Below are positions 35,977 through 45,586 of a stretch of DNA of 64,000 bases, in pieces; the stretch's first letter is position 1, and each line of letters opens with the position of its first letter. This DNA is from CAZAPO01 sp044841755 (GTDB lineage Bacteria; Bacteroidota; Bacteroidia; Flavobacteriales; Flavobacteriaceae). Under the pieces are notes generated by a model. The model was not told where the DNA came from, searched no databases, and worked only from the letters and a program-made list of their open reading frames with translations. Location of the stretch: NCBI GenBank assembly GCA_044841755.1, contig JAXOFM010000001.1:248001-312000 (forward strand), given 5' to 3'. The translations under genes were made by a program, and so were the position numbers.

Positions 35977-38900
35977 TTAATAGTTAAAGGCCACTTTAAA
36001 TAATACCGATTTTGTCTGTGGGTTCGTAAAATAATCTAACCCCAGAGCATTACTAACACCATATTGATTCACCTCAGGATCTATTCCTGGTATATTATTA
36101 ATGTTAATCAAGTTCCTACCTGTAGCTGTAAACACGATACTGCTTAACCCAGTTTTATTCTGTAACCAAGGCTGATCCATAGTATAACTTAATGACAGTT
36201 CTCTAACCTTTGTAAAAGTTGCATCATAAATTGAGAAATTATACGCTTGGTTATCACCAAAACCTCCTCCAATTCCTGTTCTGTACCAAGACTCATCTAG
36301 TAGCACTGGTCCACCTCCAAAGTCTTTAACATTTCCTCTAACCGTTGTTCCTGATGGAATTACATTTCCTGCATAATTTACTAGATTTTGAGTAAGAGTA
36401 GTTCTATTAGCAGTTTCTTGAGTTGTTCCAAACCTTCTTAATACCCACAAGGTTCTAGGAGAGAAATCACCTCCTTGAGAATGTTCTACAACAACATTTA
36501 AATTAAACTTCTTATAACGCAGATCTACTCCTAAACCACCTCTCCAATCAGGATTAGGATCACCCAATACTTCAGGGCTAGGAGTTATTTGTGGGAAGCC
36601 ATTTGCATCTAAGATATAGCTACCATCAGCATTTTTTTGAGATCCAGTACCAAACAAGACTCCTAATGGATAACCAACAACTGCTCTAGAACTTACAGAA
36701 GCACCCGGAGAAAGGTTGATTGATTCTGTTCCAAATAAATCTGTAACCTCATTTTTGTTTCTTGACCAATTTAAGGTTGCTGAAAGTTGTAAATCATCTT
36801 CATCGATCGCTTTCCATCCAACGTCAAACTCTAATCCTTTATTTTCCATTTCTCCAAAGTTACCATATTGAGTAGCAAAACCAGATGATGGAGACAAACT
36901 AACATTAAGTAAAATATCTTCTATTTTATTCTGATAATACGTAAACCCAAAAGAAAGGGCGTCTTCAAAGAAACGCAGATCCGCACCTAATTCCCATTCT
37001 GTTTTGATTTCTGGTTTCAAGTCCGGATTACCTAAATTGTTATCCAATCTAAATCCACCACCAAAAGCGTCAATACTTACTCCGTCACTATAGGTTGAAT
37101 ATGTAAATCCTCCCTCAGCTAAGGTTTCAAAATTATGTGGCCCTGGTTGTACCCCTACTTGTCCCCATGATGCTCTTATTTTTCCAAATGAAATAACATC
37201 TGACTCCACAGCAGTTTGTGTAAAATCCCAAGCAGCATCAACTGCCGGGTAAAAGAAACTTCCATTAACAGTAGATGATGCTTCAAGCCCACCAGACATT
37301 GTTAAGAAAAACTCATCAGCAAAATCAAAGTTTAAAATACCATATCCACGATTAGATCTTCTATGTGTTTTAAAATTATCAAATGTAGAAGCCTCAGCAG
37401 AAGTATTTAAAGAAGTCGTTTGCTTTGTAGAATTCACCAAAAATCCTTGAATCAAACCAGAGTTTCTATTATACTTTCTATCATTATAACTCCAACCAAG
37501 GGTGGCCGTTAAATTTATGTTATCTGTAATATCTAAATTAGCTCTACCTATTAAATCGAAGTTCAAATCACGTGTTGCAATTTCATCTTCCTGATATGCT
37601 CCATTTAAACGTGCACTACCAGCACTTCCTATTGGGAAGAAATAAATCCTTCTGTCATCAGAAACATCTGCATTACCACGTGCAATTACTTGCAACCAAT
37701 TAGTAGGTCTGATTGTAAGCTCTGGTGTCATAGTAAATCTATTAACTACAGTTCTAGCCTTTTGTTCATATAATGTCCATAAAGGGTTATTATAACTTGG
37801 GTTAGAGCTATTCCCTATTTGTCTTCTATAGGAGCGGTGTCTTCTAATAAATTCTTCACCACTACCACTAGTATATGTTCCTATATAATCTCTTTGATCA
37901 AAATCTGGTGCTGTTCTTAAAAGCCCTAACATAACACCGGCAGTATTTGAACTTTGCTGTATTCTATTAGAATCTGTATATGTATAACTTGTTCTAGCGG
38001 AAAGATTCATTATATCATTTAACTTGGCGTTATAATTTAATCTCAAGTTAGTACGATCATAATCAGATTCTCTAATAATACCTTCTTGTTGTAAGTTAGA
38101 AAGGCTAAAAAAGTATGTATTGCTGTCTGTACCTCCGCTGATTGTTAAATCATTTTGCCAAAATGTTCCTGTTTGGAATACAGAATCCCAGTTTGAATCG
38201 ACAAAAGTTTCTTGAGAATTTTTAGCCGTTACTGGATAATATACTGTACCATCCGCAGCCGTAAAGAACCCTCCAGAAGTATCAAAAGTATCAGAACCAC
38301 CAGAACGATCTGGAATGTAGTCACCCCAAGATTCTGCAGTGGTAGAAGTACCTAAAGCAGGAGAACCACTTCTTCCTCTACCATAAGTATTTTGCATATC
38401 TATTCTATCAGAAACCTGATCAAAGGAAAAGGTGGAAGAAACTGTTATTTTAGCTTGACCACTTTGTCCTCTTTTTGTAGTAATTACAACTACACCGTTA
38501 GCTGCCCTCGATCCATAAATCGCTGCTGCTGATGCTCCTTTGAGAACTGTTATTGAAGCAATATCTGCAGGGTTAATATCATTAAGACGTGATCCCTGAG
38601 TAATACCTCCAGATCGTCCACCTGTTAAACCATTACCACCAGCATAAGATGTAGTATTGTTTAATGGAACACCATCAACAATAATTAATGGATCACTCGC
38701 TCCTGAAATTGTGTTTGCTCCTCTAATCCTAATAGCACTTCCTGCTCCTGGATCTCCGTTAGAACGTGTGATCTTTACACCGGAAGCTTTACCACTTAAG
38801 GCATTAGCTATGGTAGCCTCCCCAGATCTTATTACTTGAGCAGTTTCAACAACGGATGACGTAGATCCCTGTTCGTCTCTATTCTCAGTAAAACCTAAGG

Positions 38901-39219
38901 CGGTAACCACTACTGTTTCAAGCGTATTATCTAACTGAAGAATGACCGTGTAGTTGCTCTCAGCTGTAATTCTCACTCTTGCAGATTCGTATCCAACATA
39001 GCTTACTACTAAAACTTCTCCGTCAGAAACATTGATTTCAAAATTTCCATCGAAATCTGTACTAACTCCGCGAGACGTATTTTCGACAAGAATCGAAGCA
39101 CCTGGTAAAGGCTGATTGGTCTCATCTAAAACTGTCCCGGTAACTGTTCGTTCTTGTGCTAGCAGGGTAAAGCCTGATAACAGCAAAACAAATAAAGGGT
39201 AAAATAGTTTCCTGTTCAT
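35977..39219 (-). CDS. SusC/RagA family TonB-linked outer membrane protein (second pair)
   Basis: 1080 residues. Signal peptide 1-21 (FTLLAQ), carboxypeptidase-D-like regulatory domain at about 23-100 (VTGTVLDETNQPLPGASILV), TonB-box-like segment LETVVVTALG, plug at about 125-245 (IRIRGANTISGASDPLIIVD, then LKGASAAAIYGSRAANG) and a long barrel ending KSVLFKVAFNY. It differs clearly from the first SusC in the barrel, so the two import different substrates. It is co-transcribed with the M14 gene (24 bases upstream) and the second susD (12 bases downstream). Confidence 0.95.
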   Translation of the reverse strand: MNRKLFYPLFVLLLSGFTLLAQERTVTGTVLDETNQPLPGASILVENTSRGVSTDFDGNFEINVSDGEVLVVSYVGYESARVRITAESNYTVILQLDNTLETVVVTALGFTENRDEQGSTSSVVETAQVIRSGEATIANALSGKASGVKITRSNGDPGAGSAIRIRGANTISGASDPLIIVDGVPLNNTTSYAGGNGLTGGRSGGITQGSRLNDINPADIASITVLKGASAAAIYGSRAANGVVVITTKRGQSGQAKITVSSTFSFDQVSDRIDMQNTYGRGRSGSPALGTSTTAESWGDYIPDRSGGSDTFDTSGGFFTAADGTVYYPVTAKNSQETFVDSNWDSVFQTGTFWQNDLTISGGTDSNTYFFSLSNLQQEGIIRESDYDRTNLRLNYNAKLNDIMNLSARTSYTYTDSNRIQQSSNTAGVMLGLLRTAPDFDQRDYIGTYTSGSGEEFIRRHRSYRRQIGNSSNPSYNNPLWTLYEQKARTVVNRFTMTPELTIRPTNWLQVIARGNADVSDDRRIYFFPIGSAGSARLNGAYQEDEIATRDLNFDLIGRANLDITDNINLTATLGWSYNDRKYNRNSGLIQGFLVNSTKQTTSLNTSAEASTFDNFKTHRRSNRGYGILNFDFADEFFLTMSGGLEASSTVNGSFFYPAVDAAWDFTQTAVESDVISFGKIRASWGQVGVQPGPHNFETLAEGGFTYSTYSDGVSIDAFGGGFRLDNNLGNPDLKPEIKTEWELGADLRFFEDALSFGFTYYQNKIEDILLNVSLSPSSGFATQYGNFGEMENKGLEFDVGWKAIDEDDLQLSATLNWSRNKNEVTDLFGTESINLSPGASVSSRAVVGYPLGVLFGTGSQKNADGSYILDANGFPQITPSPEVLGDPNPDWRGGLGVDLRYKKFNLNVVVEHSQGGDFSPRTLWVLRRFGTTQETANRTTLTQNLVNYAGNVIPSGTTVRGNVKDFGGGPVLLDESWYRTGIGGGFGDNQAYNFSIYDATFTKVRELSLSYTMDQPWLQNKTGLSSIVFTATGRNLININNIPGIDPEVNQYGVSNALGLDYFTNPQTKSVLFKVAFNY

Positions 39220-39243
39220 ATAAATTAATTTAATTGATTAATC

Positions 39244-40473
39244 TTAATTTGTTAATATTCTCATCATTTCAATAGCTGAAATTTTTCCTATTTCATTAAT
39301 ACGTTCTTTTGGTGTTTGGTCACCTATTTCATAAGTAATTCCTACTGCATTGTGTCCATACAAAAACCAACCTTTTGAAACCGGTTTTGTGCTGTTTGAG
39401 CTGGCTTCATTTACTTTATAATCTGGGATATTTGACTCCAAAGCTTTGAACCAATCTTCTGTAAAATTAGGAACAGCTGTTCCTTCTCTAATCTCGTTGG
39501 TATAAAATACATCTTCATAAGTAGAATGAAAATCCAACCCTAAAACCAATTTAGCATTGTTGGTTTTTAAGTGTTTATAAATATACTTTGTGGCTTCCCG
39601 AATTTCCTTCTGACGGTATACAGACCAATCTCTGTTAGTATCTACTCCGTTTGCATTATGACGCCAATGTCCTAGGTCAACTCCATCTGGATTCATTATT
39701 GGAAAAGCAATTACATGATACTTATCTAAGAAAGATTTAGACAATTCAGATACTTTAAGAATCGTACTTAGAAAAGTTTGAAAAGCATAAAACCCCGTAA
39801 CCTCTGGAGGGTGCTGTCTTGTTAATAGCACCACTACATCTTTCCCGTTGGAATCCCCATTACCAATATTAATCACCGGTAATGTTCTTCCCAAAGTAGA
39901 GGTCCCGAATTGACCTAATTGAGCAAAAGCCTCTTTTCCTTTAATTGCATTTGAATACCACTCTCTTACATCTGCTGATGATTGAATTTCTTGAGCAGCA
40001 ATGCTTACTGGTTCACTAGTGATATCTAATTTTAGTATTGTTCGATCTCCTTTAATAGAAATTCTGGAAGAATCAATAATGCTCCAGTTACCATTTTTCT
40101 TAAGCTTTGGAATGTACCTATGACTATAATCTGCCGGATAATTAAACCTAAAATATATTGTTCTAGGAGAACTTGACCATGATTTAAAAGCATAGTAAGC
40201 GCTATTATTTATAGGTGCATTCTCCGGATAAAAATAAAGATCCGCTAATGTATCATTCACTTTTTCTACCCTATTTAAGCGGGCGCCATCAAATTCGTTA
40301 CTTACATAAATTCCAAGATCGTCCAGTTGATAAGTCTTCTTTTCTTGAAGATATATCTCTTTAGACTTTGTATCTACAGGTGTTTCAAATTTAACTTTGC
40401 GAGGTGAAGTGCAAGCAAGTACGCAAAGGAAAGTAAAGGGTACAACGATATTGAACCGCTTAAAAGTAGTCAT
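39244..40473 (-). CDS. M14 family zinc carboxypeptidase lipoprotein
   Basis: 409 residues from ATG 40473, chosen because MTTFKRFN...LCVLACTS gives a lipoprotein signal with Cys at residue 21; the longer frame to 40527 adds a basic stretch before it. An N-terminal beta-sandwich of about 130 residues precedes the peptidase domain: zinc ligands in TRQHPPEVTGFYA (HxxE) and the later His in LDFHSTYEDV, a substrate-binding MNPDGVDLGHWRHN segment with NTNRDW, and the catalytic Glu in GITYEIGD. It removes C-terminal residues from peptides, probably at the outer membrane. As first gene of the operon with the second susC-susD it suggests that the imported nutrient is a peptide. Confidence 0.9.
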   Translation of the reverse strand: MTTFKRFNIVVPFTFLCVLACTSPRKVKFETPVDTKSKEIYLQEKKTYQLDDLGIYVSNEFDGARLNRVEKVNDTLADLYFYPENAPINNSAYYAFKSWSSSPRTIYFRFNYPADYSHRYIPKLKKNGNWSIIDSSRISIKGDRTILKLDITSEPVSIAAQEIQSSADVREWYSNAIKGKEAFAQLGQFGTSTLGRTLPVINIGNGDSNGKDVVVLLTRQHPPEVTGFYAFQTFLSTILKVSELSKSFLDKYHVIAFPIMNPDGVDLGHWRHNANGVDTNRDWSVYRQKEIREATKYIYKHLKTNNAKLVLGLDFHSTYEDVFYTNEIREGTAVPNFTEDWFKALESNIPDYKVNEASSNSTKPVSKGWFLYGHNAVGITYEIGDQTPKERINEIGKISAIEMMRILTN

Positions 40474-40604
40474 ACGTTTTTTTGATTGATTTTTAAATCT
40501 AAAACTTTTTTTTTGAAAAAAATTCAATTTTAACAGTACTTTATTGTGAAAAACTTTGTCTTACCAGTTATAAAATAAATTTAAATTATTTTAGCGTCTC
40601 CATA

Positions 40605-40641
40605 AGCATACCAATTTTATAAATAATTAGCATACCAATTT
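40605..40641 (+). promoter_or_regulatory. MocR/GabR-type direct-repeat operator
   Basis: A 13-base exact direct repeat, agcataccaattt, at 40605-40617 and 40629-40641 (period 24). It contains ATACCA, the core that I recall for B. subtilis GabR sites. It lies between the divergent M14 and MocR genes, and its second copy runs into the MocR start codon. A looser match, ttacca, lies at 40561-40566. Confidence 0.65.
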
Positions 40642-42127
40642 GGCATTTAACTTTAATTACATACTAAGTCAATTAGGCTTTGAAAGACATTCAAAAGCGA
40701 GAACAATTTATTTGAATCTATATGAAACTATTAAGAAGGGAATAGAAGAGCAAGTTTTTAAGTCTAATACTAAATTACCACCTTCAAGAATTTTAGCTAA
40801 AGATCTCAATATTTCTAGGAGCACTGTAATAAAAGCATACGAAATGCTAGTTTTAGATAATTATATAAACTCAAAAACTGGTTCTGGCTATTATGTAAAT
40901 GACATTAACGTGTCTTCAGTGACATCATTTTCACTTAAGAAAAAAAGCAAAAACCATTACCCGGTTATTTCAAAACGTGGTCAATCTTTCAAAAAAAATA
41001 TATCTATAAACATTAATAACTCAGCTACGAAAGGAATTGCTTTTAGACCTGGATTACCACCGTTAGACACTTTTCCTGTCACACAGTGGAAGAATATAGC
41101 TCAAGGATATTGGAAATCTGTACGTTCTTCAGAACTATCATATCCAACCAATATGAACTTACCAGAACTACAAAGAAGTATAGCTCATTATTTAAGAATT
41201 TATAGGAATATTAATTGTGACCCAAATCATATTATAATAACAACGGGAGCCTTGCATTCACTATCTTTAATTTGTGATGTTTTGGTTGACCCGAACGACG
41301 ACGTAATCTTAGAAAATCCAACCTTTCCTAGTGCTTCTCAACTCTGCAAAAGCTTAAAGGCTAATATTCATAGAGCTAATTTAGACAATGAAGGTATTAA
41401 TCTTGAACAGATAAAATCTAAATCTCCGAAGTTTATTTACACCACGCCCTCTAATCAATACCCAACTGGCATTAAAATGAGCTTGAACCGAAAAAAAGAA
41501 CTTTTAAAATGGAGTTCGGAGAAGAAAACCCTAATAATTGAAGACGATTATGATCATGAGTTTAGTAATTGGAAAGAACCAACATCATCTATATTCAGCT
41601 TAGATATTGAAAATAGAGTTGTATACATAGGTACATTCAATAAGTTATTGCATCCTTCTATTAGAATAGGATACATGATTGTTCCTCCTTATTTGTTAGA
41701 TTCAATTTTAAGTCTTTCTCAACAATCGTATAGGTTCGTTTCTATTGCTTTACAGAAAACCTTAAACAGGTTTATTACAAAGGGATACCTTAATAAGCAT
41801 ATAAGAAATGTAATAAATGTTTCTATAGAACGAAAGGAAGTTTTTTCAACTCATTTTATGAATGCTTTTGAAGATTCAATTAACATCGACCCTAGTAATC
41901 AAGGGTTACACATAATTGGCAGGTTTAAACAGAGTATTGATGACAAACAGTTTTCTAAACACTTATTAGAATCAAATATTATAGCCCATCCATTAAGTAA
42001 GTATTTTCGAAAGAATAGTATTAATAGAGGTCTAGTAATGGGTTATAGTTCAGTAAACAATAAGGTTATCAAAGAAACCATCGATAAAATGAAAAAGTGT
42101 TATGTCAATTTTTTAGAATTATCTTGA
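40640..42127 (+). CDS. MocR/GabR-family PLP-dependent transcriptional regulator
   Basis: 495 residues. A GntR-type winged helix at about 20-88 (KLPPSRILAKDLNISRSTVI, ending SGYYVND) is fused to a type I aminotransferase-like domain: TTGALHSLS at 201-209, EDDYD at 301-305, Lys335 in GTFNKLLHPSIRIGY as the Schiff-base Lys and R342. Such regulators sense amino-acid-derived ligands through PLP. The start is a TTG at 40640, because a stop codon lies in frame at 40628 and the next ATG is deep inside the helix-turn-helix. It is divergent from the M14-susC-susD operon, its likely target, and convergent with the gamma-glutamyltransferase gene. Confidence 0.92.
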   Translation: MAFNFNYILSQLGFERHSKARTIYLNLYETIKKGIEEQVFKSNTKLPPSRILAKDLNISRSTVIKAYEMLVLDNYINSKTGSGYYVNDINVSSVTSFSLKKKSKNHYPVISKRGQSFKKNISININNSATKGIAFRPGLPPLDTFPVTQWKNIAQGYWKSVRSSELSYPTNMNLPELQRSIAHYLRIYRNINCDPNHIIITTGALHSLSLICDVLVDPNDDVILENPTFPSASQLCKSLKANIHRANLDNEGINLEQIKSKSPKFIYTTPSNQYPTGIKMSLNRKKELLKWSSEKKTLIIEDDYDHEFSNWKEPTSSIFSLDIENRVVYIGTFNKLLHPSIRIGYMIVPPYLLDSILSLSQQSYRFVSIALQKTLNRFITKGYLNKHIRNVINVSIERKEVFSTHFMNAFEDSINIDPSNQGLHIIGRFKQSIDDKQFSKHLLESNIIAHPLSKYFRKNSINRGLVMGYSSVNNKVIKETIDKMKKCYVNFLELS

Positions 42128-42141
42128 GTTATGACTTTGAT

Positions 42142-44001
42142 TTACCAACCAATCCCATAATCCTCTCCAAAATTACTAGAACCTCCCCAAAAACTTCTGT
42201 GTTTCCAATCAAAATAAACCGCATTTATTGGTCCTGATGTTCTTGGTCTAACTTCTAAAGAGTATCCCATTTTTCGTAACTGTTCTCTAACATAAGCCGG
42301 AGTATCTTCATTAATCAATAATTTTCCTGGTTGACTTTCATGTTTACCAAAAGAACCTTTCATTTGAAAACTATTAATATTGGGTGCCTCAGCTGCCTCC
42401 TGAACATTCATTCCAAATTCAACCATATTTAAAAAAAACTGTAGCAAGTTTTGATCTTGCGAATCTCCTCCTTGCACTGCAAATGACAAAAATGGTTTTC
42501 CATCTTTTAAAGCGATTGTTGGAGTTAGCGTTGCTCGCGGTCGCTTTCCAGGTTCAATTACATTATAAGGGTTTTCAGATGGATCTAACACAAAACTTTG
42601 TGCTCTTTGACTTAACCCAATTCCTGTATTACCAGCAACAACAGCCGGAACCCAACCACCACTTGGGGTAATTGAAACTACCCAACCTTCTTTATCTACA
42701 GCTTGAATTGATGTAGTACCATTATATATATCAGAATTAGGAAACTGCTCTTCATGAAAGTTTCCATCTAAACTTCCCACTTTACCTTCTTTTAACTTTT
42801 CACTCGACCAATTCTGTAAATATTTTAAAAAAGGATTGTTCTCATCTTGATAAGGATATGGGTCTCCTGGTTTAACCTTACCATCATTCTCCTTCCAATT
42901 AATTTCCTTTAATCTCGACTTTGCATATTCTTTGGAGAGTAGTCCTTTCATAGGTTCTTTAGGTTCAAAATATGGGTCTCCGTAGTAAAAATCTCTATCG
43001 GCAAAGCACATGTTCATTATTTGATACAAAGTGTGGATATACTTAGTAGAATTATATCCCATAGATTTAACATCCAACTGTTCTACCATGTTTAAGGCTT
43101 GAAGCATTACAGGACTTTGCACCCAGGACGTTAACTTATAAACCTCTATATCTTTATAGGTGACCATATCTGGCTCTTCTATTTTAACACTCCAATTAGC
43201 AAGATCATCCTTTGTTATTAATCCTCCTTGCTCCTGAACACCCTTAACAAAATCATCTGCTATATCTCCCTTATAAAATCTATTATAAGCTGCGTAAATT
43301 GCTTCTTTTCTTGACTCCCCATTATTTAATGCATTTTCTTCAGCCTCAATAAGTTTTTCAAGAGTTTTCAAAAGGTCTTTCTGCACAAAGATTTCTCCAG
43401 CATAAGGTGCTTCTCTGTCCTCGCTACCAAGGTTAGTAAGAAATATTTTTTTTGAATAAGGCCATTCCTTTATTCTCTCTTTAGACCCTTCAATTCTCAA
43501 AGCTGTTTGTTCTTCCATTGGGTAACCTTCGGCCATTTGAATTGCAGGAGTTAAAACTTGCTTTAAACTCATGGTTCCATACTCTGCTAACATGGTCATC
43601 AGTCCGCCTGGAGTCCCAGGTGTTACCGCAGCAAGGGGTCCATATTGCGGTGGGTAATCCATCCCTTTTTTCTTATAAAAATCTGCTGTCGCCCCAGTTG
43701 GCGCAACTCCTAATGCATTAACACCTATTACTTTTTTTGTATGTGGATTGTATATTAAAGCCTGAGTTTCTCCTCCCCAAGACAAGACATCCCACATCGT
43801 TGAAGTTGCCGCCAACATAGCACAAGAAGCGTCAATCGCATTTCCTCCCTGACTAAAAATGGTTGCCCCAGCCGTAGCTCCTAATGGCTTCCCTGTGATT
43901 GCCAACCAATGTTTAGCATGCAAAACAGGCTTTTGTGTTGGCTGAGAAATTCCTGAAAAACTAACTAGAAAACAAAAAAGAAATAAGTATAGAACTCGCA
44001 T
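42142..44001 (-). CDS. Gamma-glutamyltransferase family protein
   Basis: 619 residues with signal peptide 1-19 (FSGISQ). N-terminal GGT segments GATAGATIFSQGGNAIDA at 41-58 and AAVTPGTPGGL at 124-134. The autoprocessing and nucleophile Thr is most likely T429 in YNGTTSIQAVDKEG, preceding the small subunit with SGGWVPAVVAGNTGIGLSQR and KRPRATLTPTI. Members of the family hydrolyse or transfer gamma-glutamyl groups of glutathione and related peptides, or acylate-type amides, in the periplasm. Its stop is 14 bases from the MocR stop. The location next to a carboxypeptidase, a peptide-type importer and MocR supports amino-acid scavenging. Confidence 0.88.
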   Translation of the reverse strand: MRVLYLFLFCFLVSFSGISQPTQKPVLHAKHWLAITGKPLGATAGATIFSQGGNAIDASCAMLAATSTMWDVLSWGGETQALIYNPHTKKVIGVNALGVAPTGATADFYKKKGMDYPPQYGPLAAVTPGTPGGLMTMLAEYGTMSLKQVLTPAIQMAEGYPMEEQTALRIEGSKERIKEWPYSKKIFLTNLGSEDREAPYAGEIFVQKDLLKTLEKLIEAEENALNNGESRKEAIYAAYNRFYKGDIADDFVKGVQEQGGLITKDDLANWSVKIEEPDMVTYKDIEVYKLTSWVQSPVMLQALNMVEQLDVKSMGYNSTKYIHTLYQIMNMCFADRDFYYGDPYFEPKEPMKGLLSKEYAKSRLKEINWKENDGKVKPGDPYPYQDENNPFLKYLQNWSSEKLKEGKVGSLDGNFHEEQFPNSDIYNGTTSIQAVDKEGWVVSITPSGGWVPAVVAGNTGIGLSQRAQSFVLDPSENPYNVIEPGKRPRATLTPTIALKDGKPFLSFAVQGGDSQDQNLLQFFLNMVEFGMNVQEAAEAPNINSFQMKGSFGKHESQPGKLLINEDTPAYVREQLRKMGYSLEVRPRTSGPINAVYFDWKHRSFWGGSSNFGEDYGIGW

Positions 44002-44041
44002 AATATTGATTTTTCCTAAAATTACGGATTTAAGAAAATAA

Positions 44042-44070
44042 AATAGGCCTTTCTAAAAGAAAGACCTATT
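44042..44070 (-). terminator. Terminator of the 44092-44520 gene
   Basis: Arms aataggcctttc (44042-44053) and gaaagacctatt (44059-44070) pair at 11 of 12 positions around a five-base loop, 21 bases beyond the stop codon; on the minus strand a short T-rich stretch follows. Confidence 0.7.
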
Positions 44071-44091
44071 ATTCATGATTTTCTGAAGTAT

Positions 44092-44520
44092 TTATTCAGC
44101 ACTATCTCCTCTTCCCAAAAACCAACCAACAACTCCACCAACAATTGCTGAAACGACTATCATTACTAATATATCTACAAGTATTCCAGTCGTATTAGAA
44201 ATATGCGTAGAACCTAATTGAATCAGATCAAAAGAAGCGCCTATCAAAAAACCTAATAGGGCTCCCGTTTTTGCTCCAGTGGCAAATGTTGTAATATTTG
44301 CCCATCTTCCATAAATGACTGCAAAGAGCATGCCCCATGTAACATGACCTAAAATCATTGGAATCCATTGCATCTCGTCATCACCTCTCATTACTCCTGT
44401 TGCAGACCCAGAGTTTTCCATAAAAAAATCTGTTAATAGATTTCCGTATAAAAGAAATCCCAACAAAAAAGCAACAACTGCTCCTACTAATCCTGCTGTA
44501 AAAATTTTACTGTTTAACAT
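44092..44520 (-). CDS. Small four-helix membrane protein of unknown function
   Basis: 142 residues with four hydrophobic segments (about 7-27, 52-70, 80-97 and 110-135), glycine-rich in the last (IVGGVVGWFLGRG). A short periplasmic or cytoplasmic loop after the first carries ENSGSATGVMRGDDEM. It has a faint resemblance to DUF1761-like small membrane proteins, which I would not press. It is a single gene with its own terminator, divergent from the secreted protein at 44660. Confidence 0.7.
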   Translation of the reverse strand: MLNSKIFTAGLVGAVVAFLLGFLLYGNLLTDFFMENSGSATGVMRGDDEMQWIPMILGHVTWGMLFAVIYGRWANITTFATGAKTGALLGFLIGASFDLIQLGSTHISNTTGILVDILVMIVVSAIVGGVVGWFLGRGDSAE

Positions 44521-44659
44521 AATAATTTAGTTTTAGTTAGTAATATTCAGTTTAACACTGACCAATTAAAAATACTTAAAATTTCCGAATTAGTTGATTT
44601 ACAGAATGATAGGGATTTGTTGAATTCTCCTTACCTTTAGTAATCCTAAACTTTTAATC

Positions 44660-45370
44660 ATGAAAAATTTTGCTTTTTTAGTCCTATCATGTTTTTTCTA
44701 TTTTGGACTTAATGCTCAAAGCCCTATTGGTGCTTGGGAAACATTTCACACTTCCGAAGAAGGAGAAAAGATTAGAACCGTTGTTGTTTTTTCTGAAGGA
44801 TATCAAGTAGCCACAAACTATAATGCTAAAAGTGGTGCCTTTATTGACACCAATGGAGGATCTTGGTCATTAGAGGGGAAAACCATGACTGAAATAGTTG
44901 AGTTTGATACGAGGAATCCAGACAACGTAGGCAATACTGTTTCATTTGAAATTCAAATTTCAGAAGAAGAACTAAGTATTGTTGGCCATGAAATGAAACT
45001 AAAAAGAATTGATAATGGAAATCCTGGAAAACTTGAAGGGGCTTGGTTAATGTCTGGAAGGGTGCGAGATGGAAAAACACAAACTAGAGATACGAACAGA
45101 CCCAGAAAAACCATGAAAATTTTATCTGGAACTCGTTTTCAGTGGATTGCTTATAATACCGAAACCAAACAATTTATGGGCACAGGAGGTGGAACTTACA
45201 CTACTATTGATGGAAAGTACACCGAAAATATTGAGTTCTTTTCTCGAGATAATTCAAGAGCCGGAGCTAGTTTGGAGTTCAACTTCGAAATGATTGATGG
45301 AAGTTGGCATCACAAAGGTTTTTCAAGTAAAGGAGATCCTATGCATGAAATTTGGAGTAAGCGCCAGTAG
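44660..45370 (+). CDS. Exported protein with two lipocalin-like repeats
   Basis: 236 residues. Signal peptide 1-19 (FGLNAQ). The mature part looks duplicated: the first half opens SPIGAWETFHTSEEGEK and the second GKLEGAWLMSGRVRDGK. Each half then has a VVF/MKIL...Y(Q/N) strand, a G(S/T)(W/Y)(S/T) turn and a closing E(I/F)-rich strand, as in small lipocalin-like or DUF4488-like beta-barrels. It ends PMHEIWSKRQ. Function unknown; ligand binding in the periplasm is possible. Confidence 0.72.
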   Translation: MKNFAFLVLSCFFYFGLNAQSPIGAWETFHTSEEGEKIRTVVVFSEGYQVATNYNAKSGAFIDTNGGSWSLEGKTMTEIVEFDTRNPDNVGNTVSFEIQISEEELSIVGHEMKLKRIDNGNPGKLEGAWLMSGRVRDGKTQTRDTNRPRKTMKILSGTRFQWIAYNTETKQFMGTGGGTYTTIDGKYTENIEFFSRDNSRAGASLEFNFEMIDGSWHHKGFSSKGDPMHEIWSKRQ

Positions 45371-45400
45371 TTGTTTATTGCAAGCTTAAGTTAGTTAGAA

Positions 45401-45586
45401 TTAATAGTCTTCGATACTATACTTTTCTTTCTGCTCGGAAGAAAGCTTTTGAAAATCCTTTTGTTCCAAGAAATCATGCAAGGGCTTCTCAACTTTTCGG
45501 AGGTATACTGTGAATTCTTCTGAACCAATTAAAAAAATATTATATAATGACCATAGCCGAATTAATAAGCCAAGTGTTGTTACCAT
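45401..45586 (-). CDS. Possible small protein, 61 residues, uncertain
   Basis: A minus-strand frame with an N-terminal hydrophobic stretch (LLIRLWSLYNIFLIG) and a charged, helix-like C-terminus (FLEQKDFQKLSSEQKEKYSIEDY). The composition of the C-terminal half looks protein-like. However, its start lies 40 bases inside the symporter gene on the other strand, it has no alternative Met, and there is no terminator. Treat as a candidate only. Confidence 0.3.
   Translation of the reverse strand: MVTTLGLLIRLWSLYNIFLIGSEEFTVYLRKVEKPLHDFLEQKDFQKLSSEQKEKYSIEDY

Noticed and set aside
45401..45586. A 61-residue minus-strand frame overlapping the symporter start as a confident gene.
   Set aside because: Overlap with a well-supported gene, a single possible Met and no regulatory signals; kept only as a low-confidence candidate.
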